Below are positions 8,844-17,207 of a DNA stretch of 52,610 nucleotides, piece by piece (the first letter of the stretch is position 1; each line of letters opens with the position of its first letter). Source of the stretch: Verrucomicrobiota bacterium (GTDB taxonomy: Bacteria > Verrucomicrobiota > Verrucomicrobiia > Verrucomicrobiales > Akkermansiaceae); NCBI GenBank assembly GCA_018969605.1, contig JAGWXY010000006.1, positions 1-52,610 of the forward strand. The letters run 5' to 3'. The notes below the pieces were generated by a model that saw nothing but the letters and a program-made list of their open reading frames with translations, did not search any database and was not told where the DNA came from. Both the position numbers and the translations under genes were made by a program.

Positions 8844-10913
8844 ATGAAATTCATCCCATGTTTGATTGCCTCACTGACAGGCCTTTCAACAATCCACGCA
8901 CAAAACAGCAATCCATCCACAGCACCTCGCAAACTTCCCGCCACCATCGTTGAGGCCAGCCGCGATCGTGCGACACTCACGGCACCGACACCCGAATCCA
9001 GCCGCAAGGAACTGGCAAAAACTCCGGGCGGCATCGAGGTCGTCGAAGCTGAACGCTACCTGCAAGGCCGCGCCAGCACGGTCGCCGACACCTTCGCGCT
9101 TTCGCCCGGCGTCTTCGCCCAGTCGCGCTTCGGATCCGATGAAGCCCGACTCTCGATCCGCGGCTCAGGCATTCAACGCACCTTCCACGGGCGCGGCATC
9201 CGCGTGATGCAGGACGGCGTGCCACTCAATCTCGCCGATGGCGGATTCGACTTCCAGGCACTCGACCCGCACGCCACCTCGCACATCGATGTCTGGCGCG
9301 GTGCCAACGCACTCGCCTACGGATCATCGACCCTCGGCGGCGCGATCAATTATCACTCGCGCACCGGCCGCACCAATCCAGGCCTTTTCAGTCGAATCGA
9401 GGCCGGCTCCTACGGTTACCTGCGCGGCACGATCGCCGGCGGCAACATCCATGCCTCATCGGATGCCTACGGCGCTTTCACCCATCAGTCACAGGACGGA
9501 TTCCGTGACCATGCCCAACAAAATAACCAGCGCCTGTTCACCAACTTCGGCCAACAACTGAATGAAGACGCCGAAACACGCTTCTACCTCAGCGCCGTCA
9601 AAACCGACTCGGAACTCCCCGGCAGCCTCACCAAGGCCGAGTTGGAAAATGATCCAAGCCAGGCCGACACATCGATGTTCGGTGCCGTGCCCTACGACAA
9701 CAAACGCGACTTCGAATTGATCCGCCTCGCCAACAAGACCTCGGTCAAAAATGGCGACACACTCTTTGAAGTTTCATCTGCATGGAGCTACAAGGATCTC
9801 GATCACCCCATCACTCCGTTTGTCGGCGTGATCGACCAACTCTCCAACGATTTCCTCTTAGGAGTCACCGCCACCAACACCAGCGATCTTTTCGGTCGTG
9901 AAAACCAATTGCGTGCCGGCGTGCTCTACACGACCGGCATGACGACCGATTCGAGATTCAAAAATGAAAAAGGCACCCGCGGCGATCTCACGAAACGATA
10001 CGAGCAAACCGCAACCAACCTCGAAGGATTTGTCGAAGACCAACACGCCGTTGGCAATGACCTCACAGTGGTCCTTGGCGCCAGCGCTTCGATGAACCGC
10101 CGCGACAATGACACCACCTTCAGCGCCGATCCTGACTACGCACTCGATTACACGAACATTTCACCGAAGCTCGGACTCCGCTGGGACGGCGATGGCATCC
10201 AAGCCTACACCAACATTTCGCGCAGCTACGAGCCACCGTCCTTCAGCGAAAGCTACACCGCCAACACCGCCCGCGATGCACAAACCGGCACCACCTTCGA
10301 GGTCGGCACTCGCGGCAATTATCAAGCGGTCCGCTGGGACGCATCAATCTACCACGCGGCGATCAATGACGAACTGCTGGAAATCGTCGACCCCGTCACA
10401 TTGGCAAGATCGACAAGAAACGCCAAGCACACCACCCACTCAGGCATCGAACTCGGCACCCATGCCGACCTTCTCGGTACCTCATGGGAGGAAAATCCCG
10501 TGCATCGACTCGTCTTCGGATCGGCATGGACCTATGGCCGATTCCGCTTCGACGACGATGCCACCTACGGCGACAACGATATTGCCGGACTCCCCGAACA
10601 CCTCGTTCGTGGCGAATTGCTCTGGAATCACAGCGACGGCTGGTACGCCGGACCCACCTTCGAATGGGTGCCGGTCGAATCCTTCATCGATCACCGCAAC
10701 ACCTTCTCCGCCGATGCCTACGCGATCTGCGGATTCAAATTTGGCCGCCGCATCGAAGACGGCATCTCATGGTTCATCGAGGCCCGCAACCTCACCGACG
10801 AAGCCTACGCCGCCACCACCGGCGTGATCGAAAACGCCAACGGCACCGATCAACGCCAATTCCTCCCCGGCGATGGTCGCAGCATTTTCGCCGGACTCGA
10901 ATGGAAGTGGTGA
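8844..10913 (+). CDS. TonB-dependent outer-membrane receptor
   Basis: 689 residues. A signal peptide (first ~20 residues, ending IHAQ) is followed by a plug domain at about 50-190 with the usual landmarks: LSPGVFAQSRFG, RLSIRGSG, VMQDGVPLN, IDVWRGANALAYGSSTLGG. The rest is a 22-strand-type barrel ending in the aromatic terminus LEWKW that outer-membrane assembly recognises. It imports a chelated metal, a cofactor or an oligosaccharide using TonB energy. The PepSY gene 18 bp downstream and the PCxLC protein upstream favour an iron-siderophore or other metal ligand (inference). No TonB box or N-terminal signalling domain is obvious. Confidence 0.92.
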   Translation: MKFIPCLIASLTGLSTIHAQNSNPSTAPRKLPATIVEASRDRATLTAPTPESSRKELAKTPGGIEVVEAERYLQGRASTVADTFALSPGVFAQSRFGSDEARLSIRGSGIQRTFHGRGIRVMQDGVPLNLADGGFDFQALDPHATSHIDVWRGANALAYGSSTLGGAINYHSRTGRTNPGLFSRIEAGSYGYLRGTIAGGNIHASSDAYGAFTHQSQDGFRDHAQQNNQRLFTNFGQQLNEDAETRFYLSAVKTDSELPGSLTKAELENDPSQADTSMFGAVPYDNKRDFELIRLANKTSVKNGDTLFEVSSAWSYKDLDHPITPFVGVIDQLSNDFLLGVTATNTSDLFGRENQLRAGVLYTTGMTTDSRFKNEKGTRGDLTKRYEQTATNLEGFVEDQHAVGNDLTVVLGASASMNRRDNDTTFSADPDYALDYTNISPKLGLRWDGDGIQAYTNISRSYEPPSFSESYTANTARDAQTGTTFEVGTRGNYQAVRWDASIYHAAINDELLEIVDPVTLARSTRNAKHTTHSGIELGTHADLLGTSWEENPVHRLVFGSAWTYGRFRFDDDATYGDNDIAGLPEHLVRGELLWNHSDGWYAGPTFEWVPVESFIDHRNTFSADAYAICGFKFGRRIEDGISWFIEARNLTDEAYAATTGVIENANGTDQRQFLPGDGRSIFAGLEWKW

Positions 10914-10931
10914 GCTCAAAAAATCATTCCC

Positions 10932-11636
10932 ATGAAATCAAACTGGATTCGCAAGTCACACCGTTGGCTTGGCCTGATCTTCAGCCTCACCATCATGATG
11001 TCCGCCGGCAGCGGTATGTTGCACATGGTGATGACGCACACGCAGTCAGCCCCACCCCCCGCCCGTCCCACGGGCGGGGGGCTTGATGCTGCAGCCATAC
11101 GCACCAGCATCGCCGATGCCGTCAACCGACTACCCGAAGGCCTTAGGCCCGTCGCGGTGAATGTGCGGATGATCGGCAATGAGCCATGGTACCAGATCTT
11201 CACCAATGCCGGCCCAAAGCCCGAGTATGTCAGCACCATCGATGGCCGCCACGACCCGGCACAGGACGAGATCTACGCGCAACAAATCGCCTCGCAATAC
11301 CTCGGCGGTAAAGAAGTCCAAAAAACCGATTTCCTCACCGCCTTCAACCGCGAATACATCAACATTTTCCGCATCCTGCCGGTTCATCGCTTCGATGCGG
11401 ACGACGAACTCGGCACTCGCGTCTATGTCTCCACCACCACTGGCAGTGTCACCCGCCACACCGACAACGAACGCCAGTTCGAAGCCACGGTGTTCAGCAA
11501 CTTCCACAAGCTCGGATTCATCCGCAACAAGTTGATTCGCAACTGGACGCTCGGCATCCTTACCGGTGGCGCGTTTCTTGTTTCACTGCTCGGCGTGCTG
11601 CTGTTTTTCCTCACATCGGGAAGAAAACGCGGCTGA
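10932..11636 (+). CDS. PepSY-domain inner-membrane protein
   Basis: 234 residues. A basic start (KSHRWLGL) leads into a first membrane helix at about 12-33, then a periplasmic PepSY-like region, and a C-terminal membrane helix at about 200-226 followed by a basic tail. RKSHRWLGL...GM is the typical opening of PepSY-associated membrane proteins, some of which reduce ferric siderophores or pass electrons in the periplasm. The gene follows the TonB receptor by 18 bp and is surely co-transcribed. No helix-spanning His pair typical of the larger reductases is seen, so it is a short form. A perfect 27-bp hairpin sits in frame at 11055-11081 and encodes the PPPARPTGGG linker. Confidence 0.82.
   Translation: MKSNWIRKSHRWLGLIFSLTIMMSAGSGMLHMVMTHTQSAPPPARPTGGGLDAAAIRTSIADAVNRLPEGLRPVAVNVRMIGNEPWYQIFTNAGPKPEYVSTIDGRHDPAQDEIYAQQIASQYLGGKEVQKTDFLTAFNREYINIFRILPVHRFDADDELGTRVYVSTTTGSVTRHTDNERQFEATVFSNFHKLGFIRNKLIRNWTLGILTGGAFLVSLLGVLLFFLTSGRKRG
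11055..11081. repeat. Perfect 12-bp hairpin with CCC loop inside the PepSY coding sequence
   Basis: Twelve bases from 11055 (six C, then GCCCGT) pair perfectly with the twelve after a CCC triloop (ACGGGC, then six G). The element is 27 bp, a multiple of three, so the frame survives and it encodes a Pro/Gly-rich linker between the first membrane helix and the PepSY region. The design (long perfect arms, 3-nt loop) matches the hairpins in the intergenic repeat zones. Confidence 0.8.
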
Positions 11637-11696
11637 AAAATCACCCAACCCCAACCACCGACTACAGATTTGAGCATTATGCTCTAAAATGGCAGT

Positions 11697-11716
11697 GACC
11701 TTTCTCCGCAAAGGTC
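11697..11716. repeat. GACCTTT/AAAGGTC hairpin
   Basis: Seven-base perfect arms around the loop CTCCGC. The arms match those of the hairpins at 39439-39459 and 47753-47848, while all three loops differ. This makes it a member of the dispersed hairpin family. Confidence 0.65.
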
Positions 11717-11784
11717 CGGCGAACGAAGTGGGAATGGATCGCCGATGAAGTGCTTGTAAGTTTCTAACGGATCCTAGTACGAAC

Positions 11785-11847
11785 TTCCATTTCCAGCAAC
11801 CCGGCGATGGCCGCAGCGTCTACGCCGAACTCGAATGGAAGCGGTGA
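11785..11847 (+). pseudogene. Vestige of the 3' end of a second TonB receptor gene
   Basis: Read in one frame to the TGA at 11845, the DNA gives FHFQQPGDGRSVYAELEWKR. The intact receptor ends FLPGDGRSIFAGLEWKW. Eleven of the last thirteen positions from PGDGRS onward are identical or similar, and the stop is in the same place. No matching upstream receptor sequence remains. This is best explained as the 3' scar of a duplicated or deleted receptor gene. Confidence 0.7.
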
Positions 11848-11857
11848 AACAAAAAAA

Positions 11858-11931
11858 CTGATTGAACTGATTGTTGATCAAATGCTGCAGGCACCCTAGG
11901 CCCGTCCTCTTCCTTCAATCAGTTCATCAGT
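11858..11931. repeat. Long imperfect inverted repeat built from ATCAGT units
   Basis: The left arm (ACTGATTGAACTGATTG, 11858-11874) and right arm (CAATCAGTTCATCAGT, 11916-11931) pair with one or two irregularities around a 41-bp spacer. Each arm is itself a near-tandem of a ~9-bp unit containing ATCAGT or its complement. It lies between convergent genes and could act as a bidirectional terminator, although it lacks a T-run. It could also be a mobile repeat. Confidence 0.6.
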
Positions 11932-11992
11932 AAAATCAGTGGTCAAAAACCCCAGCGTTCACGCAGTCGCGCGACACTAAATTACAGATACC

Positions 11993-12610
11993 TCACGCAC
12001 GCGCCGATGTGAGCGGCGATGGGATCGCGATCACCTGCATGCCCGCGCGCTGGGCAGCGAGAATGCCGGCCGGCGCATCATCCAGCGCGAGAGCATTAGC
12101 GGGGTTTGCGCCGAGCAACTTGCAGGCGCGAAGAAAAACATCAGGCGCAGGCTTGCCGAGCTCCACATCGTCGGCGGTCACGACTTCGTCGAACCAATCG
12201 GAAATGCCAACGACCTTGAGTGATTTCTCAATCACCATGCGCGTGCCACCGGTCGCAATCGCCATAGGCACCTTGCCGCGTAGCGATTCGGCAAAGGCCG
12301 CAACTTCATCGATGAGCTCAATCGAATTGAGACGCTTCAAATAAGCCTCACGCTTGGCAAAGGCCACAGCCTCGGGATCGAGGCGCAGATCGTATTCGTC
12401 ATTCAACTCAACCACGATGTCGCGCGTCGGGCGCCCACCCATCGCGAAGAACACATCCTCTTTGAAAACTCCGCCGGCACCATACATCGCGAGCGCCTCG
12501 CACCACGCTTCGAAGTGCGTGGGCATCGAGTCGGCAAGGGTGCCGTCGAAGTCAAAGACTACCGCGTCAAATCCGCTGCTTGGGAAATCAAAAGGTCCGA
12601 TTGATGCCAT
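11993..12610 (-). CDS. HAD-superfamily phosphatase/phosphomutase, beta-phosphoglucomutase-like
   Basis: 205 residues. Motif I is VVFDFDGTLADS near residues 17-27 (nucleophile Asp20, acid/base Asp22). A helical cap domain follows, then a Thr in ATGGTR (motif II), the Lys of LGKPAPDVF (motif III) and LALDDAPAGI (motif IV). This is the cap type and spacing of beta-phosphoglucomutase and related sugar-phosphate phosphatases. It sits next to a UDP-glucose pyrophosphorylase on the same strand, 76 bp downstream of that gene's stop, which would fit a glucose-1-phosphate substrate (inference only). Phosphatase and mutase activity cannot be told apart from the sequence. Confidence 0.85.
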   Translation of the reverse strand: MASIGPFDFPSSGFDAVVFDFDGTLADSMPTHFEAWCEALAMYGAGGVFKEDVFFAMGGRPTRDIVVELNDEYDLRLDPEAVAFAKREAYLKRLNSIELIDEVAAFAESLRGKVPMAIATGGTRMVIEKSLKVVGISDWFDEVVTADDVELGKPAPDVFLRACKLLGANPANALALDDAPAGILAAQRAGMQVIAIPSPLTSARA

Positions 12611-12686
12611 GGCGGCGGTGAGGTAGTTTCTCCGACCGACCTTGGCAAGCCCGGCATTTCAAAAAATCACCCCACCCGGCCACTGT

Positions 12687-14075
12687 TCAAAGTTCCACGA
12701 TCTGGTCGCGGTAAGTTCCGGCAGGCACTTCCTTGATCGACCCGCTGGCATTGCGGATCTCGACCCTGCCCTCGATCACCACCCCGGCCGCAAATTTCAC
12801 GGGACCGGAAATCGTCAGCGAATCGCAGCGCAGCAATCCCGGCACGCCCAAGTCGTCCAAGGAATCCACCATCTTGTACTCGTCGGAAAGCACGACCAGC
12901 GGAGGCTTGCCCGACCTCGACCCGTCCAAGCGCACCTGACCGTCGGGCAAAATTTCGTAGGCATCCGAGCGCAGGGCCAGCAGGTCGCCGGTGGTCTTGA
13001 CCGGTGCAAATCGGCTTCTCGGCACCTCGATCGCCGCCGCGCCTTCGAAGCACTCGATCGCGGCACCCATCGCGACTTCAAGCTGGATCACTGGCGTCGA
13101 TTTCTTGTCGCGCGGGTCGACGGTTTTCAGGTTGCGGATCATCGGCAGCGGCAAGACACCGGCATCCGCCGCGAGCTGTTCCTTGAGCAAATCGAGCCTC
13201 AACCAAAGGCTGTTGGTGTTGAAATAGCGGTGCTTGTCGATGTCTTGAAACGCCTCGAGATCCGCCTCGGGGCACTGCGCCACCTCGCGCAGCAAAAGAC
13301 GGCCGTCGGATTTTCTGCGCGCCAAATGCCCGCCCTTGCGGTCCGCCGCCGTGCGCCGCGTGACCTCCATCAAAAACGGTGCGCCGCTCTCGGTAAAGTA
13401 TCGCAGGATCTTTGGATCCATGACCGCACCGAGGTTATCCGAGTTGGAAACAAAGGCATATTTCACTCCCTCGGCCAAAAGCCGGTCGAGCCATCCGCTC
13501 GCGACCAAGGCGGGATACAAATCACCATGACCCGGCGGACACCACTCTAGCTCGCGATCGGCCGGCCACTCGACGGGTTGCATCGTCGCCGCATCAATCT
13601 TCGGAATGCGGTTCTGCATCAGCTCAACCTGAGCCGCATCGGCCATGCCCTGCGCACGGTACTTTTGCAAATGCTCCAAGGTCCCCTCGCTCGTGCTGAA
13701 GCTATTCATCAAGAGCAAACGCACCGGCGCGCCCGCCGATTCGCGCAGCGACAAAACTTGCCGCACCATCAGATCGAGGAAGTTCGTGCCATCACGCACT
13801 TCGAGCAAACTCTTCGGACCTTGCAAGCCCATGCTCGTGCCAAGACCGCCGTTGAGCTTGATCACCACCGCCTGCGCCAACAACGCCGCGTCGGCCTCCC
13901 CATCGCCGATCGCATCCAAGGACTTCACGCCACTCGCGGGTTCGATGCCCGACTCATCGATCATGCCAGTTTCGTTGGCGAGCAAGGCATTATAATTTCG
14001 GCGAAACGCGCGGATCGCCGCATCGCCCATGCCCGCTGCCTTCATCTTGTTTTCGAATGGTTTGAAGTCTGCCAT
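12687..14075 (-). CDS. UTP-glucose-1-phosphate uridylyltransferase, eukaryote-type
   Basis: 462 residues from the chosen ATG; an in-frame extension of ~30 residues upstream looks non-coding. The nucleotide-binding loop LNGGLGTSMGLQGPKS, the later NTNSLW and EVPRSRFAPVKTTGDLL, and a C-terminal left-handed beta-helix (VPGLLRCDSLTISG) are those of the UGP2 family found in eukaryotes and some bacteria, not of the ~300-residue bacterial GalU. It makes UDP-glucose from UTP and glucose-1-phosphate in the cytoplasm, for surface glycans, glycogen or trehalose. Its divergent neighbour is hisI, with 129 bp between. No Shine-Dalgarno site is visible. Confidence 0.9.
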   Translation of the reverse strand: MADFKPFENKMKAAGMGDAAIRAFRRNYNALLANETGMIDESGIEPASGVKSLDAIGDGEADAALLAQAVVIKLNGGLGTSMGLQGPKSLLEVRDGTNFLDLMVRQVLSLRESAGAPVRLLLMNSFSTSEGTLEHLQKYRAQGMADAAQVELMQNRIPKIDAATMQPVEWPADRELEWCPPGHGDLYPALVASGWLDRLLAEGVKYAFVSNSDNLGAVMDPKILRYFTESGAPFLMEVTRRTAADRKGGHLARRKSDGRLLLREVAQCPEADLEAFQDIDKHRYFNTNSLWLRLDLLKEQLAADAGVLPLPMIRNLKTVDPRDKKSTPVIQLEVAMGAAIECFEGAAAIEVPRSRFAPVKTTGDLLALRSDAYEILPDGQVRLDGSRSGKPPLVVLSDEYKMVDSLDDLGVPGLLRCDSLTISGPVKFAAGVVIEGRVEIRNASGSIKEVPAGTYRDQIVEL

Positions 14076-14204
14076 AAGTTTAAATTTTGCTGCGCGCACT
14101 GTGTCGTGCTCACACATTCGGGTCACGCTAAAAACCACCACCGCGCATGACGCAAATTTTCCTCCGCGCAATCCAACCTCGACACCCGCCGCGGCCCGGG
14201 CAGA

Positions 14205-14672
14205 ATGCCGCGCATGAATTCACCCCACTCCTTTGCACCCCGAGGCACCAAATCCGATGTCGAGGAAGGCGCTGATTTTTCACCGAAGTTCGATGCCGAT
14301 GGCCTCATCCCCGCACTCGCCATGGATGCCACGACCCGCGAGCCGCTCATGCTCGCCTACATGAATGCCGAGTCGCTGCGCCGCACCCTCGAACTCGGCG
14401 AAGCAGTCTACTGGTCGCGCTCGCGCCAAGAGTTCTGGCACAAGGGCGCGACCTCGGGCCACACCCAGAAGATCATCGAAATCCGCACTGATTGCGACCA
14501 AGACGCCCTCATCCTCATGGTCGATCAAGCCGGCGCCGGCGCCTGCCACACCGGCCGCGAATCGTGTTTTTACCGGAAAATCCACATTTCACAGGAAGCC
14601 GGAGCTGCGAAACTCACATGGATCGAAGAGGGGAAATCCTTCGACCCGGCCGCAGTCTACGGCAAACCCTGA
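14205..14672 (+). CDS. hisI: Phosphoribosyl-AMP cyclohydrolase
   Basis: 155 residues, the monofunctional cyclohydrolase length with a ~25-residue N-terminal extension. Family motifs are plain: [35 protein letters not shown], and the zinc-site [11 protein letters not shown]. It opens the purine ring of PR-AMP in the third step of histidine biosynthesis. No HisE (PR-ATP pyrophosphatase) domain follows, so that activity must be encoded elsewhere. No other his genes are in the window. The ATG at 14214 is an equally good start. It lies 118 bp upstream of rplS on the same strand. Confidence 0.93.
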   Translation: MPRMNSPHSFAPRGTKSDVEEGADFSPKFDADGLIPALAMDATTREPLMLAYMNAESLRRTLELGEAVYWSRSRQEFWHKGATSGHTQKIIEIRTDCDQDALILMVDQAGAGACHTGRESCFYRKIHISQEAGAAKLTWIEEGKSFDPAAVYGKP

Positions 14673-14790
14673 AATTCACTCATTTTCGCGGTTGCAATTG
14701 CCCGGCGGATTCGCTAGCTATCCGCCCCCGCGCACGAAGGCCCACCGCCCGAACGCAACCAAACACGAATTTCCCGCCAAGGAGAACCAC

Positions 14791-15135
14791 ATGGACATCA
14801 TCAACAAAATCGAAAAGGAACAATTGAAACAGGATGTCGCCGCATTCAATGTCGGCGATACCGTGAAGGTCCACTGCCGGGTCGTCGAAGGCGGCAAGGA
14901 GCGTATCCAGATCTTTGAAGGACTCGTCATCGCCCGCAAAGGCGCCAGCGTGAATGCCTCATTCACCGTCCGCAAAATCTCCTACGGCGAAGGCGTCGAG
15001 CGCGTGTTCCCGCTTCACACCCCCCGCATCGCCAAGATCGAGGTGCTCAGCAAAGGCAAGGTCCGCCGCGCCAAGCTGCACTACCTCCGCGGCCGCGTTG
15101 GCAAGCGCGCCCTGCTCGTCAAGAGCGCGGGCTGA
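14791..15135 (+). CDS. rplS: 50S ribosomal protein L19
   Basis: 114 residues, the normal L19 length. The start [13 protein letters not shown] and the conserved [20 protein letters not shown], then [13 protein letters not shown], identify it, as does the basic C-terminus (GRVGKRA). An AAGGAG ribosome-binding site ends 6 bp before the ATG, which settles the start; the open frame itself extends far upstream. L19 sits at the 30S-50S interface. Its usual partners trmD and rimM are absent, so it is transcribed alone or from hisI, and it is followed by a strong terminator. Confidence 0.96.
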   Translation: MDIINKIEKEQLKQDVAAFNVGDTVKVHCRVVEGGKERIQIFEGLVIARKGASVNASFTVRKISYGEGVERVFPLHTPRIAKIEVLSKGKVRRAKLHYLRGRVGKRALLVKSAG

Positions 15136-15163
15136 TCCAGCAAACGCCATCATTTCCATCAAT

Positions 15164-15194
15164 GCCCCGCCCGATCATCGGCCGGGGCTTTTTT
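15164..15194 (+). terminator. Rho-independent terminator of rplS
   Basis: A GC-rich stem (GCCCCGCCCGAT against ATCGGCCGGGGC, one mismatch) ends directly in six T, 28 bp after the rplS stop. It separates rplS from the YdjY-like gene. Confidence 0.9.
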
Positions 15195-15278
15195 GTGCTC
15201 GCACGGCACCAACTCAAGTGCCCGAAAATTCCCGCTTCACATCGCCCGATACGCATCCATCTTCTTGCCGTGATTCGC

Positions 15279-16040
15279 ATGCTTACACGCCTGATCCTCC
15301 CGCTGATCCTCAGCACCTGCCTTCATGCCAATGAGGCAGCGACCGCAACCACCCCGCCATCTGCGGAAAAACCCGCGGAAAAACCCGCGGAAAAACCGAT
15401 GGTCGAGAAAATCGACGACAAGCGTTACCGCGTCGGCAAAATCGAATTCGACTCAAGCACCCGCGAAATCCGCATCCCGGCCAAGGTGAACATGGCCAAA
15501 GGCCTGCTCGAATTTCTCCTCGTTCACGAAAATGGAAAAATCCATGAGGCATTGTTCAAGACCGATGCCTCACCAAGCGACATCAACCTCGCGATCACGC
15601 TCCTCCGCTACAAGCCATCGCGCGAACTCTACGCGTTACCGAGCGAAACCGGCGGGCTCTCAGGAAATTTCCCCGTCGTTCCCGAAGACATCCGCGCCGC
15701 CGCGCGCGTGAGCATCGATGTCGAATGGACCAAGGACGGCAAACTGGAACGCATCGGCGCCAACGAGTGGATCCAACACGCCACCACCTCGGCCGCCATG
15801 CCATCGAGCCATTGGGTCTACGGCGGATCCCAAATCGAAGAAGGCCGCTTCGTCGCGGAATCCACCGGCGACATCGCCGCCATTTTCCTCTCCAACGCCG
15901 CCATGATCAATTACCCCGGCAAAGACAACGGCGACGACACGGTCTGGCTCGCATTTGAAAATCGCGTGCCACCCGAAGGAACAAATCTCACCCTCATCAT
16001 CGCTCCATACCCGAAACATCAATCCACCGAACAACCATGA
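15279..16040 (+). CDS. Secreted YdjY-domain protein
   Basis: 253 residues from an ATG that gives a clear signal peptide (MLTRLILPLILSTCLHA). A short AEKP repeat follows, then a YdjY-type domain: RYRVGKIEFD, then REIRIPAKVNMAKGLLEFLLV and KIHEALFKTDASPSDINLA. The function of YdjY domains is not established; they occur in secreted proteins of Planctomycetes and Verrucomicrobiota and in ferredoxin-like proteins elsewhere. The stop overlaps the next start by 4 bp (ATGA), so it is coupled to the cyclase-repeat protein and the two probably act together in the periplasm. Confidence 0.82.
   Translation: MLTRLILPLILSTCLHANEAATATTPPSAEKPAEKPAEKPMVEKIDDKRYRVGKIEFDSSTREIRIPAKVNMAKGLLEFLLVHENGKIHEALFKTDASPSDINLAITLLRYKPSRELYALPSETGGLSGNFPVVPEDIRAAARVSIDVEWTKDGKLERIGANEWIQHATTSAAMPSSHWVYGGSQIEEGRFVAESTGDIAAIFLSNAAMINYPGKDNGDDTVWLAFENRVPPEGTNLTLIIAPYPKHQSTEQP
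15363..15398 (+). repeat. Triple 12-bp tandem repeat in the YdjY gene
   Basis: The 12-bp unit GCGGAAAAACCC occurs three times in a row (the last with one change) and encodes AEKP x3 just after the signal peptide. It is likely a variable-length linker created by slippage. Confidence 0.8.
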
Positions 16041-17173
16041 AATCCACCATCCTATTGATCGCCGCGACACTCGTTTCGGCAAACGCAGAAAATGCCCGCT
16101 ACGAATCGCTGCGCCAAGAGGTCAGCCAGTCGATCGCCCGCGGCAACGCATGGCTCAAGGCCAAACAAAATGCCGATGGCTATTGGGACGAGCCCGCCCT
16201 CCCCGCATTCACCGCCCTCGCGCTCAACGCCGCCGTCCGCGACCCGAATCTCGATAAGAAAGCCAAGCTCCCCGAGCACATCGAAAAAGGCTTCACCTGG
16301 CTGCTCGCCCAACAAAAGGAAGACGGCGGCATCTACAATCGCGGACTCTCGGTTTACAACACCGCCACCGCGGTCACGGCACTCACCGCCGCCAACCGCA
16401 GCGACTACGAGCCAGCGATCGTGAAGGCCCGCAAGCACCTCATCGACAACCAATGGGACATCGGCAAAAAAAAGGAAACCGACAACCCGAATGACGGCGG
16501 CGTCGGCTACGGCTCGAACAAGGAACATAGCGACCTTTCCAACACCTACCTCGCGGTCGAGGCACTGGCACTCTCGAAGAAAATCATCGAGGACGGCAAA
16601 CACGGCAGCCAACCCGACCTCGATTGGGACGCTGCCGCAAAGTTTGTTTCACGCTGCCAAAACCTCGAGGAAACCAACGATCAGGAATGGGCCTCGAACG
16701 ATCCGAAAAATAAAGGCGGCTTCGCTTACTCGCCCTTCGAGTCGAAGGCTGGCGATGAGAAAACCCCCGAAGGCCGCACCGCCCTGCGCTCCTACGGCTC
16801 GATGTCCTATGCCGGACTCCTCTCGTTCATCTATGCAAAACTCAGCGCTGAGGATCCACGCGTGGTCGCCGTGAAGGAATGGCTCGGCAAAAATTACACG
16901 GTCAATGAAAACCCCGGCATGGGCGCCCAAGGGCTTTACTATTACTACCAAACCATGGCCAAGGCCCTCACCGCCGCGAATGTCGATCAACTCCATCTTG
17001 AGTCCGGCAAAAAAGCCGACTGGCGCACCGACCTCGCCAACAAGCTCCTCTCAGCCCAGCGCGAGGACGGATCATGGGTCAATTCCAACGGCCGCTGGAT
17101 GGAATCCAACCCCGTCCTCGTGACCTCCTACACGGTTCTTGCCCTCGAGCAGATCCTCGACTCGATCCCCTGA
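16037..17173 (+). CDS. Secreted protein with prenyltransferase/squalene-cyclase-type repeats
   Basis: 378 residues with a short signal peptide (cleavage near SANA). At least four alpha/alpha-barrel repeats of the terpene-cyclase and prenyltransferase kind are visible: WLKAKQNADGYWD, WLLAQQKEDGGIY, GAQGLYYYYQTMAKAL and LLSAQREDGSWVN, each followed by a helix of the type TALAL. There is no DxDD catalytic motif of squalene-hopene cyclase and the protein is half as long, so it is not a hopanoid enzyme. Its repeats resemble those of secreted planctomycete/verrucomicrobial proteins of unknown role. It is translationally coupled to the YdjY gene. Confidence 0.78.
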   Translation: MKSTILLIAATLVSANAENARYESLRQEVSQSIARGNAWLKAKQNADGYWDEPALPAFTALALNAAVRDPNLDKKAKLPEHIEKGFTWLLAQQKEDGGIYNRGLSVYNTATAVTALTAANRSDYEPAIVKARKHLIDNQWDIGKKKETDNPNDGGVGYGSNKEHSDLSNTYLAVEALALSKKIIEDGKHGSQPDLDWDAAAKFVSRCQNLEETNDQEWASNDPKNKGGFAYSPFESKAGDEKTPEGRTALRSYGSMSYAGLLSFIYAKLSAEDPRVVAVKEWLGKNYTVNENPGMGAQGLYYYYQTMAKALTAANVDQLHLESGKKADWRTDLANKLLSAQREDGSWVNSNGRWMESNPVLVTSYTVLALEQILDSIP

Positions 17174-17207
17174 CCCGATCATTCTCAACGGATTCGCATC
17201 ATCATCG

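Larger units (their letters stand above)
11637..11992. other. Intergenic zone with hairpins and a receptor-gene vestige
   Basis: A 356-bp gap between the PepSY gene and the convergent HAD phosphatase gene, with no intact gene. It holds a short palindrome (GAGCA/TGCTC, TTA loop) at 11672-11684, a hairpin with arms GACCTTT/AAAGGTC at 11697-11716 that matches hairpins at 39.4 and 47.8 kb, a fragment of a TonB receptor gene, and a long imperfect inverted repeat built from 9-bp units. Confidence 0.7.

Noticed and set aside
11672-11684. The GAGCAT-T-ATGCTC palindrome as an operator
   Set aside because: It lies between convergent genes with no promoter near; more likely a minor hairpin of the repeat zone.
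16037-17173. Squalene-hopene cyclase
   Set aside because: Half the usual length, secreted, and without the DxDD catalytic motif.
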